A stretch of DNA of 64,000 nt from Couchioplanes caeruleus (GCF_023499255.1 NZ_CP092183.1:1619501-1683500); one strand, 5' to 3'; shown: positions 17,134-25,760, counted from the first letter of the stretch. Notes: generated from the letters alone by a model not told the origin. Made by a program: numbers and translations.

Positions 17134-17978
17134 GCAGCATCGCGACGGTCGCGCGCGCCGGCCTGGCCCGCGGCGGCATCGAGCTCCGGCAGACCCTGAC
17201 CACGGCCACGGACCTGTGGACGTACCTGTTTCCCGCGGTGCTGCTCACCGGCACGATCTTCTTCATGCGCGACGCGACGGTGCCCGGCACGGACATCTCG
17301 CTCGGCGCCCGTACGCTGCCCAGCACGTTCGGCATGGGGCTGGCCTTCTCCGGCCTGATGACCGTGGCCACGATGCTGGTCACCGACCGCGAGGACGGCA
17401 CGCTGCTGCGCGCCAAGGCGATCCCGAACGGCATGTCCGGGTACCTGGTCAGCAAAATCGTGCTGGTCGGCGGGATGACGCTGATCGGCTTCGTGCTGCA
17501 GCTGGTGCCCGGCCTGTTCATCGTCGAGGGCCTGCACGTCGACGCGGCCGGCTGGTTCACCCTGCTGTGGCTCGTGCCGCTCGGCTTCGTCGCCACCATG
17601 CCCATCGGCGCGGTCTTCGGCTCGGTCATCGACAACCCGCGCAACATGGGGCTGGTCATGCTCCCGGTCATCGGCCTGATCGCGGTCTCGGGCATCTTCT
17701 ACCCGATCGGCGCGATGCCCGGCTGGCTGCAGGCCGTCGCGCAGTTCTTCCCGATCTACTGGCTAGGGTTGGGCATGCGCTCCGTGTTCCTGCCCGACGC
17801 CCTCACCGTGGCCGAGCTGGGCCACTCGTGGCGGCACCTGGAGACGTTCGGCGTGCTGACGCTGTGGGCGGTGCTGGGCCTGGCCCTCGCCCCGGTGATC
17901 CTGCGCCGGATGGCCCGCCGGGAGTCCGGCTCCGCGGTGGCGGCCCGCCGCGAGAAGGCCCTGCAGCGGACGGCGTAG
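17130..17978 (+). CDS. ABC-2 type transporter permease
   Basis: 282 residues with six hydrophobic segments, including TYLFPAVLLTGTIFFM, LIGFVLQLVPGLFIV and LVMLPVIGLIAVSGIFY. DREDGTLLRAKAIP between segments two and three is characteristic of the ABC-2 family. It starts with GTG overlapping the ATPase gene. The ligand is unknown; DrrB-like drug efflux is one option. Confidence 0.9.
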
Positions 17979-17985
17979 GGCATCC

Positions 17986-18234
17986 ATGGCATCCGAGATC
18001 ACCTACAACCGCATCGCGATGCTGCGCGCCGAGCGGGGCATCTCCCGGCGCCAGCTCGCCGATGCCCTCGGCGTGCACTATCAGACGGTCGGCTATCTCG
18101 AACGCGGCGAGTTCAGCCCGTCGCTGCACCTCGCGCTGCGGATCTGCGACTACTTCGAGGTGCCCGTCGAGGTGGTCTTCTCGCTGCGCCCGTTCCCCCG
18201 CCTCGGCACGGATACGGTGCCGCGCAGCGCGTAG
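17986..18234 (+). CDS. XRE-family helix-turn-helix protein
   Basis: 82 residues, nearly all of it one HTH domain: RGISRRQLADALGVHYQTVGYL in outline, with recognition helix around HYQTVGYLERG. The form resembles the small YozG-like regulators that accompany membrane-protein genes. It begins seven bases after the permease stop and is probably in the same operon, so it may regulate the divergent promoter upstream of 16171. Confidence 0.88.
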   Translation: MASEITYNRIAMLRAERGISRRQLADALGVHYQTVGYLERGEFSPSLHLALRICDYFEVPVEVVFSLRPFPRLGTDTVPRSA

Positions 18235-18276
18235 CCTCGACCCTGGCCGCAAGCTTTCGATGGATGGGGTTCGACC

Positions 18277-19071
18277 GTGCGTTTCGCTCGTTTTGTTCAT
18301 GCCGGTGGCGTGTCCTTCGGCGTCGTGGAGGGCGAGGCCGCCTCAGGCCTGACGATCGCTGAGATCGACAGCATTCCGTTCCAGAACGTCCGCTTCACCG
18401 GTCAGCGCTGGGCCCTGGCCGACGTCCGGCTGCTCGCGCCGATCTTCTCCAGCAAGGTGGTCGGCGTCGGCCGCAACTACGCCGACCACGCCGCCGAGCT
18501 GGGCAACGAGGTGCCCAAGGAGCCGCTGATCTTCATCAAGCCGTCCACCTCGGTGATCGGCCCGAACGACGCGATCCGGATCCCGCCGGTCACCCAGCAG
18601 GTGGAGCACGAGGCCGAGCTGGCCGTCGTGATCGGGGCGTCCGGCGCCCGCCGCGTGGACCGGGCCGGCGCGCAGAAGGCCATCTTCGGCTACACCGTCG
18701 GCAACGACGTGACGGCCCGCGACCTGCAGCGCAGCGACCCGCAGTGGACCCGGGCGAAGGGCTTCGACTCGTTCTGCCCGCTCGGCCCGTGGATCGAGAC
18801 CGAGCTCGACGTGACCGACCTCGAGGTCCGCTGCGAGGTGGGCCGCAACCCCGAGGAGATGGAGGTACGCCAGCTCGGCCGCACCAAGGACATGGTCTTC
18901 GACGTGCCGACGCTGGTCTCGTACGTGTCCCACGTGATGACGCTGCTGCCCGGCGACGTGATCCTCACCGGCACACCAGCGGGGGTCAGCCCGATCGTGG
19001 CCGGCGAGACGGTCTCGGTCAGCGTCCAGGGCATCGGGGAGCTGCGCAACCCGGTCGTGACCCTCGACTAG
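18277..19071 (+). CDS. fumarylacetoacetate hydrolase family protein
   Basis: 264 residues from GTG. The family core is present: VGVGRNYADHAAELG, the metal ligands in VEHEAELAVVIG and GYTVGNDVTARDLQ, and LLPGDVILTGTPAGV. Such enzymes hydrolyse or decarboxylate beta-diketo acids in aromatic breakdown, or act as acylpyruvases or oxaloacetate decarboxylases. No aromatic pathway genes are nearby, so acylpyruvase-like housekeeping is as likely. It converges with a TetR gene, with stop codons overlapping by four bases. Confidence 0.9.
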   Translation: MRFARFVHAGGVSFGVVEGEAASGLTIAEIDSIPFQNVRFTGQRWALADVRLLAPIFSSKVVGVGRNYADHAAELGNEVPKEPLIFIKPSTSVIGPNDAIRIPPVTQQVEHEAELAVVIGASGARRVDRAGAQKAIFGYTVGNDVTARDLQRSDPQWTRAKGFDSFCPLGPWIETELDVTDLEVRCEVGRNPEEMEVRQLGRTKDMVFDVPTLVSYVSHVMTLLPGDVILTGTPAGVSPIVAGETVSVSVQGIGELRNPVVTLD

Positions 19072-19826
19072 CTCCCGGCCTCCCTCGCGATGCCGTCGAG
19101 GAGGAGGCGCAGGCCGTAGGTGAACGCCGCCGCGGCCTGCGCCTCCGTACCTCCGCCGAACCCGTCGGCGTGCCACACCCGGGTCATCGTCGGGTGCTGG
19201 TCCTCGTCGAACCAGCTCTCCCAGAAGCCGCTGCGCTCGGCCCACCACGAGTCGTTCGACTGCCCGCTCGCCCGGCGCAGCAGCACGTTCTCGCCCTCCT
19301 GCCGTGCCGCCGAGGTCACGAGCATGGTGACGGCGAGCGCGGCCTCGTTGACCCGGCCGATCGGCAGGCCCGTCCCGGCCACCGCGGACAGCACGAACTC
19401 GCGTTCCCGGAACGTGCCCGGGCCGAGCGGCGGCCGTACGGTCGAGATGCGGCTCAGCCACGGATGCGCCCGGTACATGTCCAGCGTGCGCTGCGCGTAC
19501 AGGTGAATCCGGTCCTGCCAGTCCGCGGGCCCGGCATCCCCGGGGCCGGGGAGGTCGCGGCTGACCAGCACGTGATCGACCATGAGCTCGAGCAGTTCGG
19601 TGCGCGACGGCACGTACGTGTAGAGCGTCATCGTCCCCACGCCGAGCCGGGCGGCGACCTTCGCCATGGAGGCTGCCTCGAGGCCCTCGGTGTCCGCGAT
19701 CGAGACGCCGGCCGCCACCACCTCGTCGACGCTGAGGCGCGGTCGCCGGCCGGTGCGTGCGCCCGGTGGGGGGTTGCGGTGCCGCCACAGCAGCGCCAGC
19801 ACCCGGTCCGGATCGTTCTCCGTCAT
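19068..19826 (-). CDS. TetR family regulator (TetR_C class)
   Basis: 252 residues. The HTH is at about residues 28-75, ending LGVGTMTLYTYVPSRTELL. The C-terminal half, with LDMYRAHPWLSRI and a tetracycline-repressor-like C-terminal domain, matches the larger TetR subgroup. It is divergent from the NmrA-like oxidoreductase gene, and the 70-base gap contains two adjacent inverted repeats that read as its operators. Confidence 0.88.
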   Translation of the reverse strand: MTENDPDRVLALLWRHRNPPPGARTGRRPRLSVDEVVAAGVSIADTEGLEAASMAKVAARLGVGTMTLYTYVPSRTELLELMVDHVLVSRDLPGPGDAGPADWQDRIHLYAQRTLDMYRAHPWLSRISTVRPPLGPGTFREREFVLSAVAGTGLPIGRVNEAALAVTMLVTSAARQEGENVLLRRASGQSNDSWWAERSGFWESWFDEDQHPTMTRVWHADGFGGGTEAQAAAAFTYGLRLLLDGIAREAGS

Positions 19827-19840
19827 CGCGCCCCCGTCCG

Positions 19841-19861
19841 TTCTCGTATAGCCTACGAGAA
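19841..19861. promoter_or_regulatory. TetR operator 1
   Basis: TTCTCGTA (19841-19848), spacer TAGCC, TACGAGAA (19854-19861): perfect eight-base arms. It is 15 bases upstream of the TetR start codon. Confidence 0.8.
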
Positions 19862-19864
19862 CAG

Positions 19865-19885
19865 TTTCCGTAGGGCATACGAGAA
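19865..19885. promoter_or_regulatory. TetR operator 2
   Basis: TTTCCGTA (19865-19872), spacer GGGCA, TACGAGAA (19878-19885). The right arm is identical to operator 1 and the left differs at two positions. The two sites are 24 bases apart centre to centre, which suggests cooperative binding of two dimers. Confidence 0.75.
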
Positions 19886-19896
19886 TGGGGTGCGCG

Positions 19897-20703
19897 ATGA
19901 GGATCCTGGTCACCGGGGCGACCGGCAACGTCGGCCGGCTCGTCGTGGACGAACTCCTGGCGCTGGGCGCGACCGGCGTCCGCGCCCTGACGGTGAACCC
20001 CGGGAAGGCGGCCCTGCCCAGCGGCGTGGAGGTGGCCCGGGGCTTCGTCGGCCGGCCCTCGACGCTCGCGCCCGCTCTCGAAGGCGTCGACCGGATGTAC
20101 CTCGCGCCGGTGATCGAGACGAACGCCGAGGTGTGCCGGATGGCGGCTGCCGCGGGCGTGCGGCGCATCGTCGACCTGGCCGGCGCCAAGGGCGACCACT
20201 GGCAGGCGATCGAGGACGGCGTGGAGGCCTGCGGGGTGCCGTACGTCCACCTCGAGCCGGGTGAGTTCATGCCGAACGCGGGGCTGTGGGCGCCCCAGAT
20301 CCGCGCCGGCGACGTGGTGCGCGACGGCTACGGGTCGGCCGTGAACGCGCCCATCGCCCTCGAGGACATCGCCGCGGTGGCGGCCCGGTGCCTGCTCGAG
20401 GACGGGCACGAGGGGCGCTCGTACGAGCTGACCGGCCCCGAGCCGCTGACGAGGCGCCGGCGGGTCGAGCTGATCGGGGAGGCGCTCGGCCGGCAGCTCA
20501 CGTACGTCGATCTGCCCCACGACGAGTTCGTGCGGCAGCTCGAGCAGCCGATGGGCGAGTACGCGGCCTGGTACGCCGACGGCATGCGGCAGTTGGCGGC
20601 GAACCCCCAGCGCGCCGTCCCGACGGTGGCGGAGCTCACCGGGCGCCGGGCGACGACGTTCGCCCAATGGGCCCGTGACCACCGGAAACTCTTCGTCCCG
20701 TAG
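19897..20703 (+). CDS. NmrA-like NAD(P)-dependent oxidoreductase
   Basis: 268 residues of the atypical short-chain dehydrogenase group. The dinucleotide motif is MRILVTGATGNVGRLV with GXXGXXG; an active-site Tyr-X3-Lys is not evident, as usual for NmrA or QorB-like proteins. It could reduce quinones or act as a redox sensor. The ATG at 19897 removes four residues of an alternative start. It is divergent from a TetR gene with two operators and is the likely regulated target. Confidence 0.82.
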   Translation: MRILVTGATGNVGRLVVDELLALGATGVRALTVNPGKAALPSGVEVARGFVGRPSTLAPALEGVDRMYLAPVIETNAEVCRMAAAAGVRRIVDLAGAKGDHWQAIEDGVEACGVPYVHLEPGEFMPNAGLWAPQIRAGDVVRDGYGSAVNAPIALEDIAAVAARCLLEDGHEGRSYELTGPEPLTRRRRVELIGEALGRQLTYVDLPHDEFVRQLEQPMGEYAAWYADGMRQLAANPQRAVPTVAELTGRRATTFAQWARDHRKLFVP

Positions 20704-20756
20704 GCGGCTTCTCTGCGTAACCGCGGGATCACGGAAACGCAGGGTGCGGACCCGAT

Positions 20757-20785
20757 TTGGAGGGCACCATGGGCTCGGGTAGAGT
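20757..20785 (+). promoter_or_regulatory. promoter of the tRNA-Gln/tRNA-Glu unit
   Basis: TTGGAG (20757-20762), a 17-base spacer and TAGAGT (20780-20785) fit the actinobacterial housekeeping sigma factor. A hairpin GGTACGGC/GCCGTACC (20794-20811) follows just before the first tRNA and may aid processing. Confidence 0.7.
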
Positions 20786-20813
20786 TTCCACTCGGTACGG
20801 CAAGCCGTACCAA

Positions 20814-20885
20814 TGGGGTATGGGGTAATTGGCAGCCCGACTGATTCTGGTTCAGTTAGTCTAGGTTCGAGTCCTGGTACCCCAG
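20814..20885 (+). tRNA. tRNA-Gln (anticodon CTG)
   Basis: The acceptor arms TGGGGTA and TACCCCA pair perfectly. The D-arm GGG...CCC, anticodon stem ACTGA/TCAGT with loop TTCTGGT, and T-arm CTAGG-TTCGAGT-CCTGG are all present. Loop positions give anticodon CTG, reading CAG. CCA is not encoded. Confidence 0.95.
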
Positions 20886-20988
20886 CGCTACGGTCTCCCC
20901 GCGAGATCGGCGGCGCTGGACATCTGATAGTGTTCAGCACCGTTGCTGGAGCGGGAAAGCCCGGGCAAGAGCAACAAAGGCAAGGCCT

Positions 20989-21061
20989 GGTCCCGTCGTC
21001 TAGCGGCCTAGGACGCCGCCCTCTCAAGGCGGTAGCGAGGGTTCGAATCCCTTCGGGACTA
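20989..21061 (+). tRNA. tRNA-Glu (anticodon CTC)
   Basis: Acceptor GGTCCCG pairs with CGGGACT (one G-T wobble). The anticodon stem CCGCC/GGCGG encloses CTCTCAA, giving anticodon CTC for GAG codons. The T-arm is GAGGG-TTCGAAT-CCCTT. CCA follows the discriminator at 21062-21064. It lies 103 bases after tRNA-Gln, presumably in one transcript. Confidence 0.95.
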
Positions 21062-21069
21062 CCAGCATC

Positions 21070-21108
21070 AATCGGCTCGTGTCAGTGGACACGGGCCGAT
21101 TCGCTTTT
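21070..21108 (+). terminator. intrinsic terminator after tRNA-Glu
   Basis: A 14-base stem, AATCGGCTCGTGTC (21070-21083) with GACACGGGCCGATT (21088-21101), one G-U pair, loop AGTG, followed by CGCTTTT. It begins nine bases after the tRNA. Confidence 0.88.
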
Positions 21109-21172
21109 CCGCCCCTGACGCCTCTGCGCTGGGCGTAACCGCTCAGCCTGCCGGGCGGCAACACTGTTCAGT

Positions 21173-21865
21173 GTGAGCGATCCCACCGTGCGCCGCGTCG
21201 ACTTCGGCTATTTCGTCCGCCCGGCCACCGAGACCGGCACCGGATCGCCGCGCGTCGAGCCCTGCCTCGGCTATCTGGTGGAGCACCCCGACGGCATGCT
21301 GCTCGTCGACACCGGCATGGGCTCGCATCCCGGCGTTGACGCCCACTACCGGCCGCGCCGGGTGGCCCTGGCGAAGGCGCTGCGGGCCGTCGGCGTCGGG
21401 CTCATCGACATCCGGTACGTGGTCAACTGCCACCTGCACTTCGACCACAGCGGCGGCAACCCGGATCTCGCCGGTCGCCCCGTCTTCACCCAGCGGGCGG
21501 AACTGGAGGCCGCGCGGACCGTCGAGGACTACACGCTGCCATGGCTGGTCGACGCGCCGGGTGTCCGCTACGTCGAACTGGACGGCGAAGCCGAGGTGCT
21601 GCCCGGCGTCGTGATCGTGCCCACGCCCGGCCACACCGCGGGCCACCAGTCGGTCGTCGTACGCCGGGGCGACGGCACCGTGATCGTCGCCGGGCAGAGC
21701 CACGACCACGCGACCGCTTTCACCGGCGACGTCCTGGCATGGCGGGCCGGGAGGGACGCCGTGGAGGATCCGCTGCCGGTTGCCCCGGCCTGGATGGACC
21801 GGCTGCTCGAGTTCGACCCGGCCCGCGTCGTCTTCGCCCACGACAACGCCGTCTGGGAGCCGTAG
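21173..21865 (+). CDS. MBL-fold hydrolase, N-acyl homoserine lactonase-like
   Basis: 230 residues from GTG. The dinuclear zinc motif is HLHFDHSGG (His87, His89, Asp91, His92), with the third-ligand string PGHTAGHQS and a final FAHDNAVWE. This arrangement is that of AiiA-like lactonases, which open acyl homoserine lactones; other lactones or phosphodiesters are possible substrates. A palindrome covers its start codon. It stands between the tRNA terminator and the IclR gene. Confidence 0.82.
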   Translation: MSDPTVRRVDFGYFVRPATETGTGSPRVEPCLGYLVEHPDGMLLVDTGMGSHPGVDAHYRPRRVALAKALRAVGVGLIDIRYVVNCHLHFDHSGGNPDLAGRPVFTQRAELEAARTVEDYTLPWLVDAPGVRYVELDGEAEVLPGVVIVPTPGHTAGHQSVVVRRGDGTVIVAGQSHDHATAFTGDVLAWRAGRDAVEDPLPVAPAWMDRLLEFDPARVVFAHDNAVWEP

Positions 21866-21890
21866 ACGGCAAGCGAGCGGGGGGTGGTCC

Positions 21891-22577
21891 CTACAGGCCG
21901 CTCAACCGCTGGCCGGCCCGGACCACGGCCATGGCGTGCCGCTCACCGGGACGCCGGCCCAGCCGCTCGATCGGGCCGCTTATCGAGATGGCGGCGATGA
22001 CCCGGCCGGTCCGGTCGCGGATCGGGGCCGAGACGCTCGCCACGCCCGGCTCGCGTTCGGCGACGCTCTGGGCCCATCCGCGGCGGCGGACCTCCGCCAG
22101 GGTGCGGCCGGTGAACTTGCAGCGCGGCAGCAGCGGCATGACCGCTTCCGGCGGCTCCCAGGCGAGCAGGATCTGAGCCGCGGAGCCGGCCACCATCGGC
22201 AGGACCGAGCCCACCGGGACGGTGTCGCGCAGGCCGCTGGCGCGTTCCGCGGCGGCCACGCAGATGCGTTCGTCCGCGCGGCGCAGGTAGAGCTGGGCGC
22301 TCTCGCCGGTGGCGTCCCGCAGCGCCGACAGCAGCGGTTCCGCCGCGGTCAGCAGCACGTCGGGCGCCGCGTTGGCGAGCTCGCCGAGCCGGGGGCCGGG
22401 GCGCCAGCGGCCCTGGGTGTCCCGGACCAGCATCCGGTGGATCTCCAGGGCCTGTGCCAGCCGGTGCGCGGTGGCCCGCGGCAGCTTGGTGCGGTCGACG
22501 AGTTCGGCCAGGCTGGCGCCGTCGACGCATGCCGCCAGGATGACGACTGCCTTGTCGAGAACGCCGACACCGCTCAT
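21891..22577 (-). CDS. ltbR: IclR-family regulator of leucine biosynthesis (NdgR/LtbR-like)
   Basis: 228 residues from ATG; an in-frame GTG at 22589, seven bases after a TATGTT box on the minus strand, could be a leaderless start giving four more residues. The winged helix GASLAELVDRTKLPRATAHRLAQ is followed by the IclR ligand domain with ESAQLYLRRADERICVAAAE and EPGVASVSAPI. These strings match the NdgR/LtbR group, which represses or activates leuCD and other amino-acid genes in Streptomyces and Corynebacterium. Divergence from leuC across 49 bases is the conserved arrangement of this family. Confidence 0.9.
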   Translation of the reverse strand: MSGVGVLDKAVVILAACVDGASLAELVDRTKLPRATAHRLAQALEIHRMLVRDTQGRWRPGPRLGELANAAPDVLLTAAEPLLSALRDATGESAQLYLRRADERICVAAAERASGLRDTVPVGSVLPMVAGSAAQILLAWEPPEAVMPLLPRCKFTGRTLAEVRRRGWAQSVAEREPGVASVSAPIRDRTGRVIAAISISGPIERLGRRPGERHAMAVVRAGQRLSGL

Positions 22578-22614
22578 ACTGTGTCCCACAAGCCGAAACA
22601 TACCTCCCAGAATT

Positions 22615-22620
22615 TAGGAT
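22615..22620 (+). promoter_or_regulatory. -10 box of leuCD (leaderless)
   Basis: TAGGAT lies six bases before the leuC ATG at 22627, so the mRNA probably starts at the start codon. A minus-strand TATGTT (22597-22602) for the IclR gene lies in the same 49 bases, so the two promoters nearly overlap and a bound regulator would affect both. Confidence 0.6.
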
Positions 22621-22626
22621 GTCCAG

Positions 22627-24069
22627 ATGGTGGGAGTCACTACGCCGAGGACCCTGGCCGAGAAGGTCTGGGACGACCATGTCGTGCGCAGCGCCGATGG
22701 CGAGCCTGACCTGCTCTACATCGACCTGCACCTGCTCCACGAGGTCACCAGCCCGCAGGCCTTCGACGGGCTGCGCCTGGCGGGCCGCCGGGTGCGGCGT
22801 ACCGATCTCACGCTCGCGACCGAGGACCACAACACCCCGACCGGGTACGCGGACCCCTCGTTCAACACCCGTCGCGGCGACCTTCTCACGATTGCCGACA
22901 CGACCTCGCGCACCCAGATCGAGACGCTGCGCAAGAACTGCGCCGAGTTCGGCGTGCAGATCCGCTCGCTCGGCGACGCCCAGCAGGGCATCGTGCACGT
23001 GATCGGCCCGCAGCTGGGGCTCACCCAGCCGGGCATGACGATCGTCTGCGGCGACTCGCACACCGCGACCCACGGCGCGTTCGGCGCGCTGGCCTTCGGC
23101 ATCGGCACCAGCGAGGTCGAGCACGTCCTCGCCACCCAGACGCTGCCGCAGCCCAAGCCGAAGACGATGGCCGTCACGGTCGTCGGCGACCTGCGCCCCG
23201 GCGTCACCGCGAAGGACCTGATCCTCGCGCTGATCGCGCAGGTCGGCACCGGCGGCGGCAACGGCCACATCGTGGAGTACCGCGGCGAGGCCATCCGCAA
23301 GCTCTCCATGGAGGGCCGGATGACCATCTGCAACATGTCGATCGAGTGGGGCGCCAAGGCCGGCATGATCGCGCCGGACGACACCACGTTCGCGTACCTG
23401 CAGGGCCGCGACCACGCGCCCAAGGGTGCCGACTGGGACGCCGCCGTCGAGTACTGGCGGTCGCTCGCCACCGACGAGGGCGCCGAGTACGACACCGAGG
23501 TGATCCTCGACGCCGCCGCGGTCAGCCCGTTCGTCACGTGGGGCACCAACCCGGGTCAGGGCGCCGCGCTCGACAGCGCCGTGCCGGACCCGGAGGAGTT
23601 CGTCGACGAGTCGGAGCGCAACGCCGCCCGCCGCGCGCTGGAGTACATGGGCCTCGAGGCCGGTACGCCGCTCAAGGAGGTGCCGGTGGACGTGGTCTTC
23701 GTCGGCTCCTGTACGAACGGCCGCCTCGAGGACCTGCGTGCCGCCGCGGAGGTGATCCGGGGCCGCAGGGTGCACGAGGGCGTCCGGATGATGATCGTGC
23801 CGGGGTCGTACCAGGTGCGTGAGCAGGCCGAACAGGAAGGCCTCGACAAGATCTTCCTGGACGCGGGCGCCGAGTGGCGCTTCGCCGGCTGCTCGATGTG
23901 CCTGGGCATGAACCCGGACACGCTCAGCCCGGGCGAGCGCGCCGCCTCCACGTCCAACCGCAACTTCGAGGGCCGGCAGGGCAAGGGCGGGCGTACCCAT
24001 CTGGTCTCGCCCGAGGTCGCCGCCGCCACCGCGGTGACCGGCAAGCTGGCCGCCCCGGCCGACCTGTAG
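22627..24069 (+). CDS. leuC: 3-isopropylmalate dehydratase large subunit
   Basis: 480 residues. With LeuD it isomerises 2- to 3-isopropylmalate using a 4Fe-4S cluster. Aconitase-family motifs are intact: [21 protein letters not shown], the cluster cysteine in FVGSCTNGR, and the pair in [10 protein letters not shown]. No recognisable Shine-Dalgarno precedes the ATG, consistent with the leaderless promoter. leuD follows after 15 bases. The IclR regulator divergent from it is the expected controller. Confidence 0.97.
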   Translation: MVGVTTPRTLAEKVWDDHVVRSADGEPDLLYIDLHLLHEVTSPQAFDGLRLAGRRVRRTDLTLATEDHNTPTGYADPSFNTRRGDLLTIADTTSRTQIETLRKNCAEFGVQIRSLGDAQQGIVHVIGPQLGLTQPGMTIVCGDSHTATHGAFGALAFGIGTSEVEHVLATQTLPQPKPKTMAVTVVGDLRPGVTAKDLILALIAQVGTGGGNGHIVEYRGEAIRKLSMEGRMTICNMSIEWGAKAGMIAPDDTTFAYLQGRDHAPKGADWDAAVEYWRSLATDEGAEYDTEVILDAAAVSPFVTWGTNPGQGAALDSAVPDPEEFVDESERNAARRALEYMGLEAGTPLKEVPVDVVFVGSCTNGRLEDLRAAAEVIRGRRVHEGVRMMIVPGSYQVREQAEQEGLDKIFLDAGAEWRFAGCSMCLGMNPDTLSPGERAASTSNRNFEGRQGKGGRTHLVSPEVAAATAVTGKLAAPADL

Positions 24070-24084
24070 AGACGGAGACCAGCC

Positions 24085-24672
24085 ATGGACAAGTTCACCA
24101 CCCACGCCGGCAAGGTCATGCCGCTGCGGCGCTCCGATGTGGACACCGACCAGATCATCCCGGCGGTCTACCTGAAGCGGGTCACCCGGACCGGCTTCGA
24201 GGACGGGCTGTTCAGCGCCTGGCGCGACGACCCGTCGTTCGTGCTCAACAACCCGGCCCACGCCGGGGCCACGATCCTGGTCGCCGGCCCGAACTTCGGC
24301 ACCGGCTCCTCCCGGCAGCACGCCGTCTGGGCCCTGCGGGACTGGGGTTTCAAGGTCGTCATCGCGGCCCGGTTCGGCGACATCTTCCGCGGCAACGCCC
24401 TCAAGGAGGGCCTGCTGCCGGTGCAGCTCGACCAGAAGGCCGTCGAGGCGCTGTGGGACATGGCCGACAGCGAGCCGGACAAGCAGATCACCGTGGACCT
24501 CGGCGCCCGTCAGGTGCACGTGGACGACGCCGCGTGGAGCTTCCCGATCGACGATTTCAGCCGCTGGCGCCTCATGGAGGGCCTCGACGACATCGGACTG
24601 ACGCTGCGCCACGAGGGCGCCGTCACCGCGTACGAGAAGGGTCGCCCGGCTTTCAAGCCGGTCGTTGTCTGA
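24085..24672 (+). CDS. leuD: 3-isopropylmalate dehydratase small subunit
   Basis: 195 residues, the swivelling small subunit that completes the LeuCD active site. [14 protein letters not shown] and the substrate-binding [14 protein letters not shown] are diagnostic. The start is preceded by GGAGACC. It is the last gene of the leuCD operon, followed by stacked terminator hairpins. Confidence 0.97.
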   Translation: MDKFTTHAGKVMPLRRSDVDTDQIIPAVYLKRVTRTGFEDGLFSAWRDDPSFVLNNPAHAGATILVAGPNFGTGSSRQHAVWALRDWGFKVVIAARFGDIFRGNALKEGLLPVQLDQKAVEALWDMADSEPDKQITVDLGARQVHVDDAAWSFPIDDFSRWRLMEGLDDIGLTLRHEGAVTAYEKGRPAFKPVVV

Positions 24673-24705
24673 GCCTGCAAAACCCTGTCAGCACAGGCTT
24701 TTTCG
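24672..24705 (+). terminator. terminator hairpin 1 after leuD
   Basis: AGCCTG (24672-24677) pairs with CAGGCT (24694-24699), with an inner CCTGT/ACAGG option, followed by TTTTT. It starts at the last base of the leuD stop codon. Confidence 0.65.
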
Positions 24706-24733
24706 CCCCCACCGGGTCGCCGGTGGGGGCGAA
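24702..24733. terminator. terminator hairpin 2 after leuD
   Basis: Perfect 14-base stem TTCGCCCCCACCGG (24702-24715) and CCGGTGGGGGCGAA (24720-24733) with loop GTCG. It is very stable and has no T-run after it on the plus strand. Confidence 0.75.
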
Positions 24734-24735
24734 TT

Positions 24736-24759
24736 CGTTGCGACACAACGGTTTTTTTT
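24736..24759 (+). terminator. terminator hairpin 3 with eight-T tract
   Basis: CGTTG (24736-24740) and CAACG (24746-24750) followed by G and eight T. The uninterrupted T8 is unusual in this GC-rich genome and gives a canonical Rho-independent end. Confidence 0.7.
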
Positions 24760-24770
24760 CGCGCGAATGT

Positions 24771-24799
24771 TTGTGTCTGCTGGTCAGAGGGCATACGGT
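24771..24799 (+). promoter_or_regulatory. candidate promoter of the HU gene
   Basis: TTGTGT (24771-24776), 17-base spacer, TACGGT (24794-24799). It would give a 5' leader of about 120 bases before the HU start at 24927; nothing structured was recognised in that leader. Confidence 0.45.
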
Positions 24800-24926
24800 G
24801 CGCGCAGAATGGCTCGCATTGGGCCAGTGAGGCATGTTCGGCGACAGCGGACCGCAGGTACGGCACCCGCGGCACGCACAGGATCGTCGTCAACGAGTCT
24901 CAGTTCTCACGTTCGGGAGGAAAACC

Positions 24927-25730
24927 GTGAACAAGGCCGAGCTCATCGAGGCGCTCGCCGCCCGACTGGGGGACCGGAAGACGGCGACAGCGGCGCTGGA
25001 TGCGGTCATCAGCGAGGTGCAGAACGCCGTCACCAAGGGCGACCGCGTTGCCATCACCGGTTTCGGCGTCTTCGAGAAGCGGGCGCGAAATGCGCGCACG
25101 GCTCGGAATCCACGCACCGGCGAACCAGTCAAGGTGAAGAAGACGTCCGTCCCCGCTTTCAAGCCCGGCACGGGTTTCCGGGAGATGGTCGCGAGCGGCA
25201 AGGTGGCCAAGGCCGCCGCCGCCAAGAAGACCACCGCGGCGGCGAAGTCCACTGCCAGCAAGGCGGCACCGGCGAAGGCCACCGCCACCAAGACGGCGGC
25301 GGCCAAGAAGACGACCGCCGCCACCGCCACCAAGGCCACCGCTGCCAAGGCCACCCCGGCCAAGTCGGCGGCGACCAAGACGGCGGCGGCCAAGAAGACC
25401 ACCGCCACCAAGGCGGCTCCGGCCAAGTCGGCGGCGACCAAGACGGCGGCGGCCAAGAAGACGACCGCCACCAAGGCGGCTCCGGCCAAGTCGGCGGCGA
25501 CCAAGACGGCGGCGGCCAAGAAGACCACCGCCACCAAGGCGACGGCAACGAAGTCGACCGCCACCAAGGCCACCGCGGCCAAGTCGACCGCGGCCAAGAA
25601 GACGGCGACCGCGGCGACCAAGTCGGCCCCGGCGAAGTCCACCGCCCGCAAGACCACGGCGGCCACCAAGTCGACGCCGGCCACCAAGGCCACCACGGCG
25701 CGCACCTCGGCGGCCCGCAAGACCCGCTGA
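24927..25730 (+). CDS. hupB: nucleoid-associated protein HU with histone H1-like C-terminal tail
   Basis: 267 residues from GTG after GGAGG. Residues 1-90 are a standard HU domain ([30 protein letters not shown], the DNA-binding arm with [10 protein letters not shown] and AFKPG). From about residue 95 the protein becomes a long Lys/Ala/Thr/Pro tail of PAKK- and KKTTA-type repeats, as in mycobacterial HupB/Hlp and streptomycete HupS. It compacts DNA and may bind RNA or iron in relatives. Three 63-bp exact-register repeats lie in the tail. It sits between leuD and mutT1-ppk1, as in Mycobacterium. Confidence 0.95.
   Translation: MNKAELIEALAARLGDRKTATAALDAVISEVQNAVTKGDRVAITGFGVFEKRARNARTARNPRTGEPVKVKKTSVPAFKPGTGFREMVASGKVAKAAAAKKTTAAAKSTASKAAPAKATATKTAAAKKTTAATATKATAAKATPAKSAATKTAAAKKTTATKAAPAKSAATKTAAAKKTTATKAAPAKSAATKTAAAKKTTATKATATKSTATKATAAKSTAAKKTATAATKSAPAKSTARKTTAATKSTPATKATTARTSAARKTR
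25356..25544 (+). repeat. three 63-bp tandem repeats in the HU tail
   Basis: Units start at 25356, 25419 and 25482, each encoding 21 residues of the [20 protein letters not shown] type, nearly identical at the DNA level. Copy number is likely to vary between strains by slippage or recombination. Confidence 0.9.
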
Positions 25731-25760
25731 AGCACCCGCTCAGCGGCACGCTGACGAGAC

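Noticed and set aside
18343..21027. 894-codon minus-strand frame covering the FAH, TetR and tRNA region
   Set aside because: It crosses two tRNAs and several well-supported genes.
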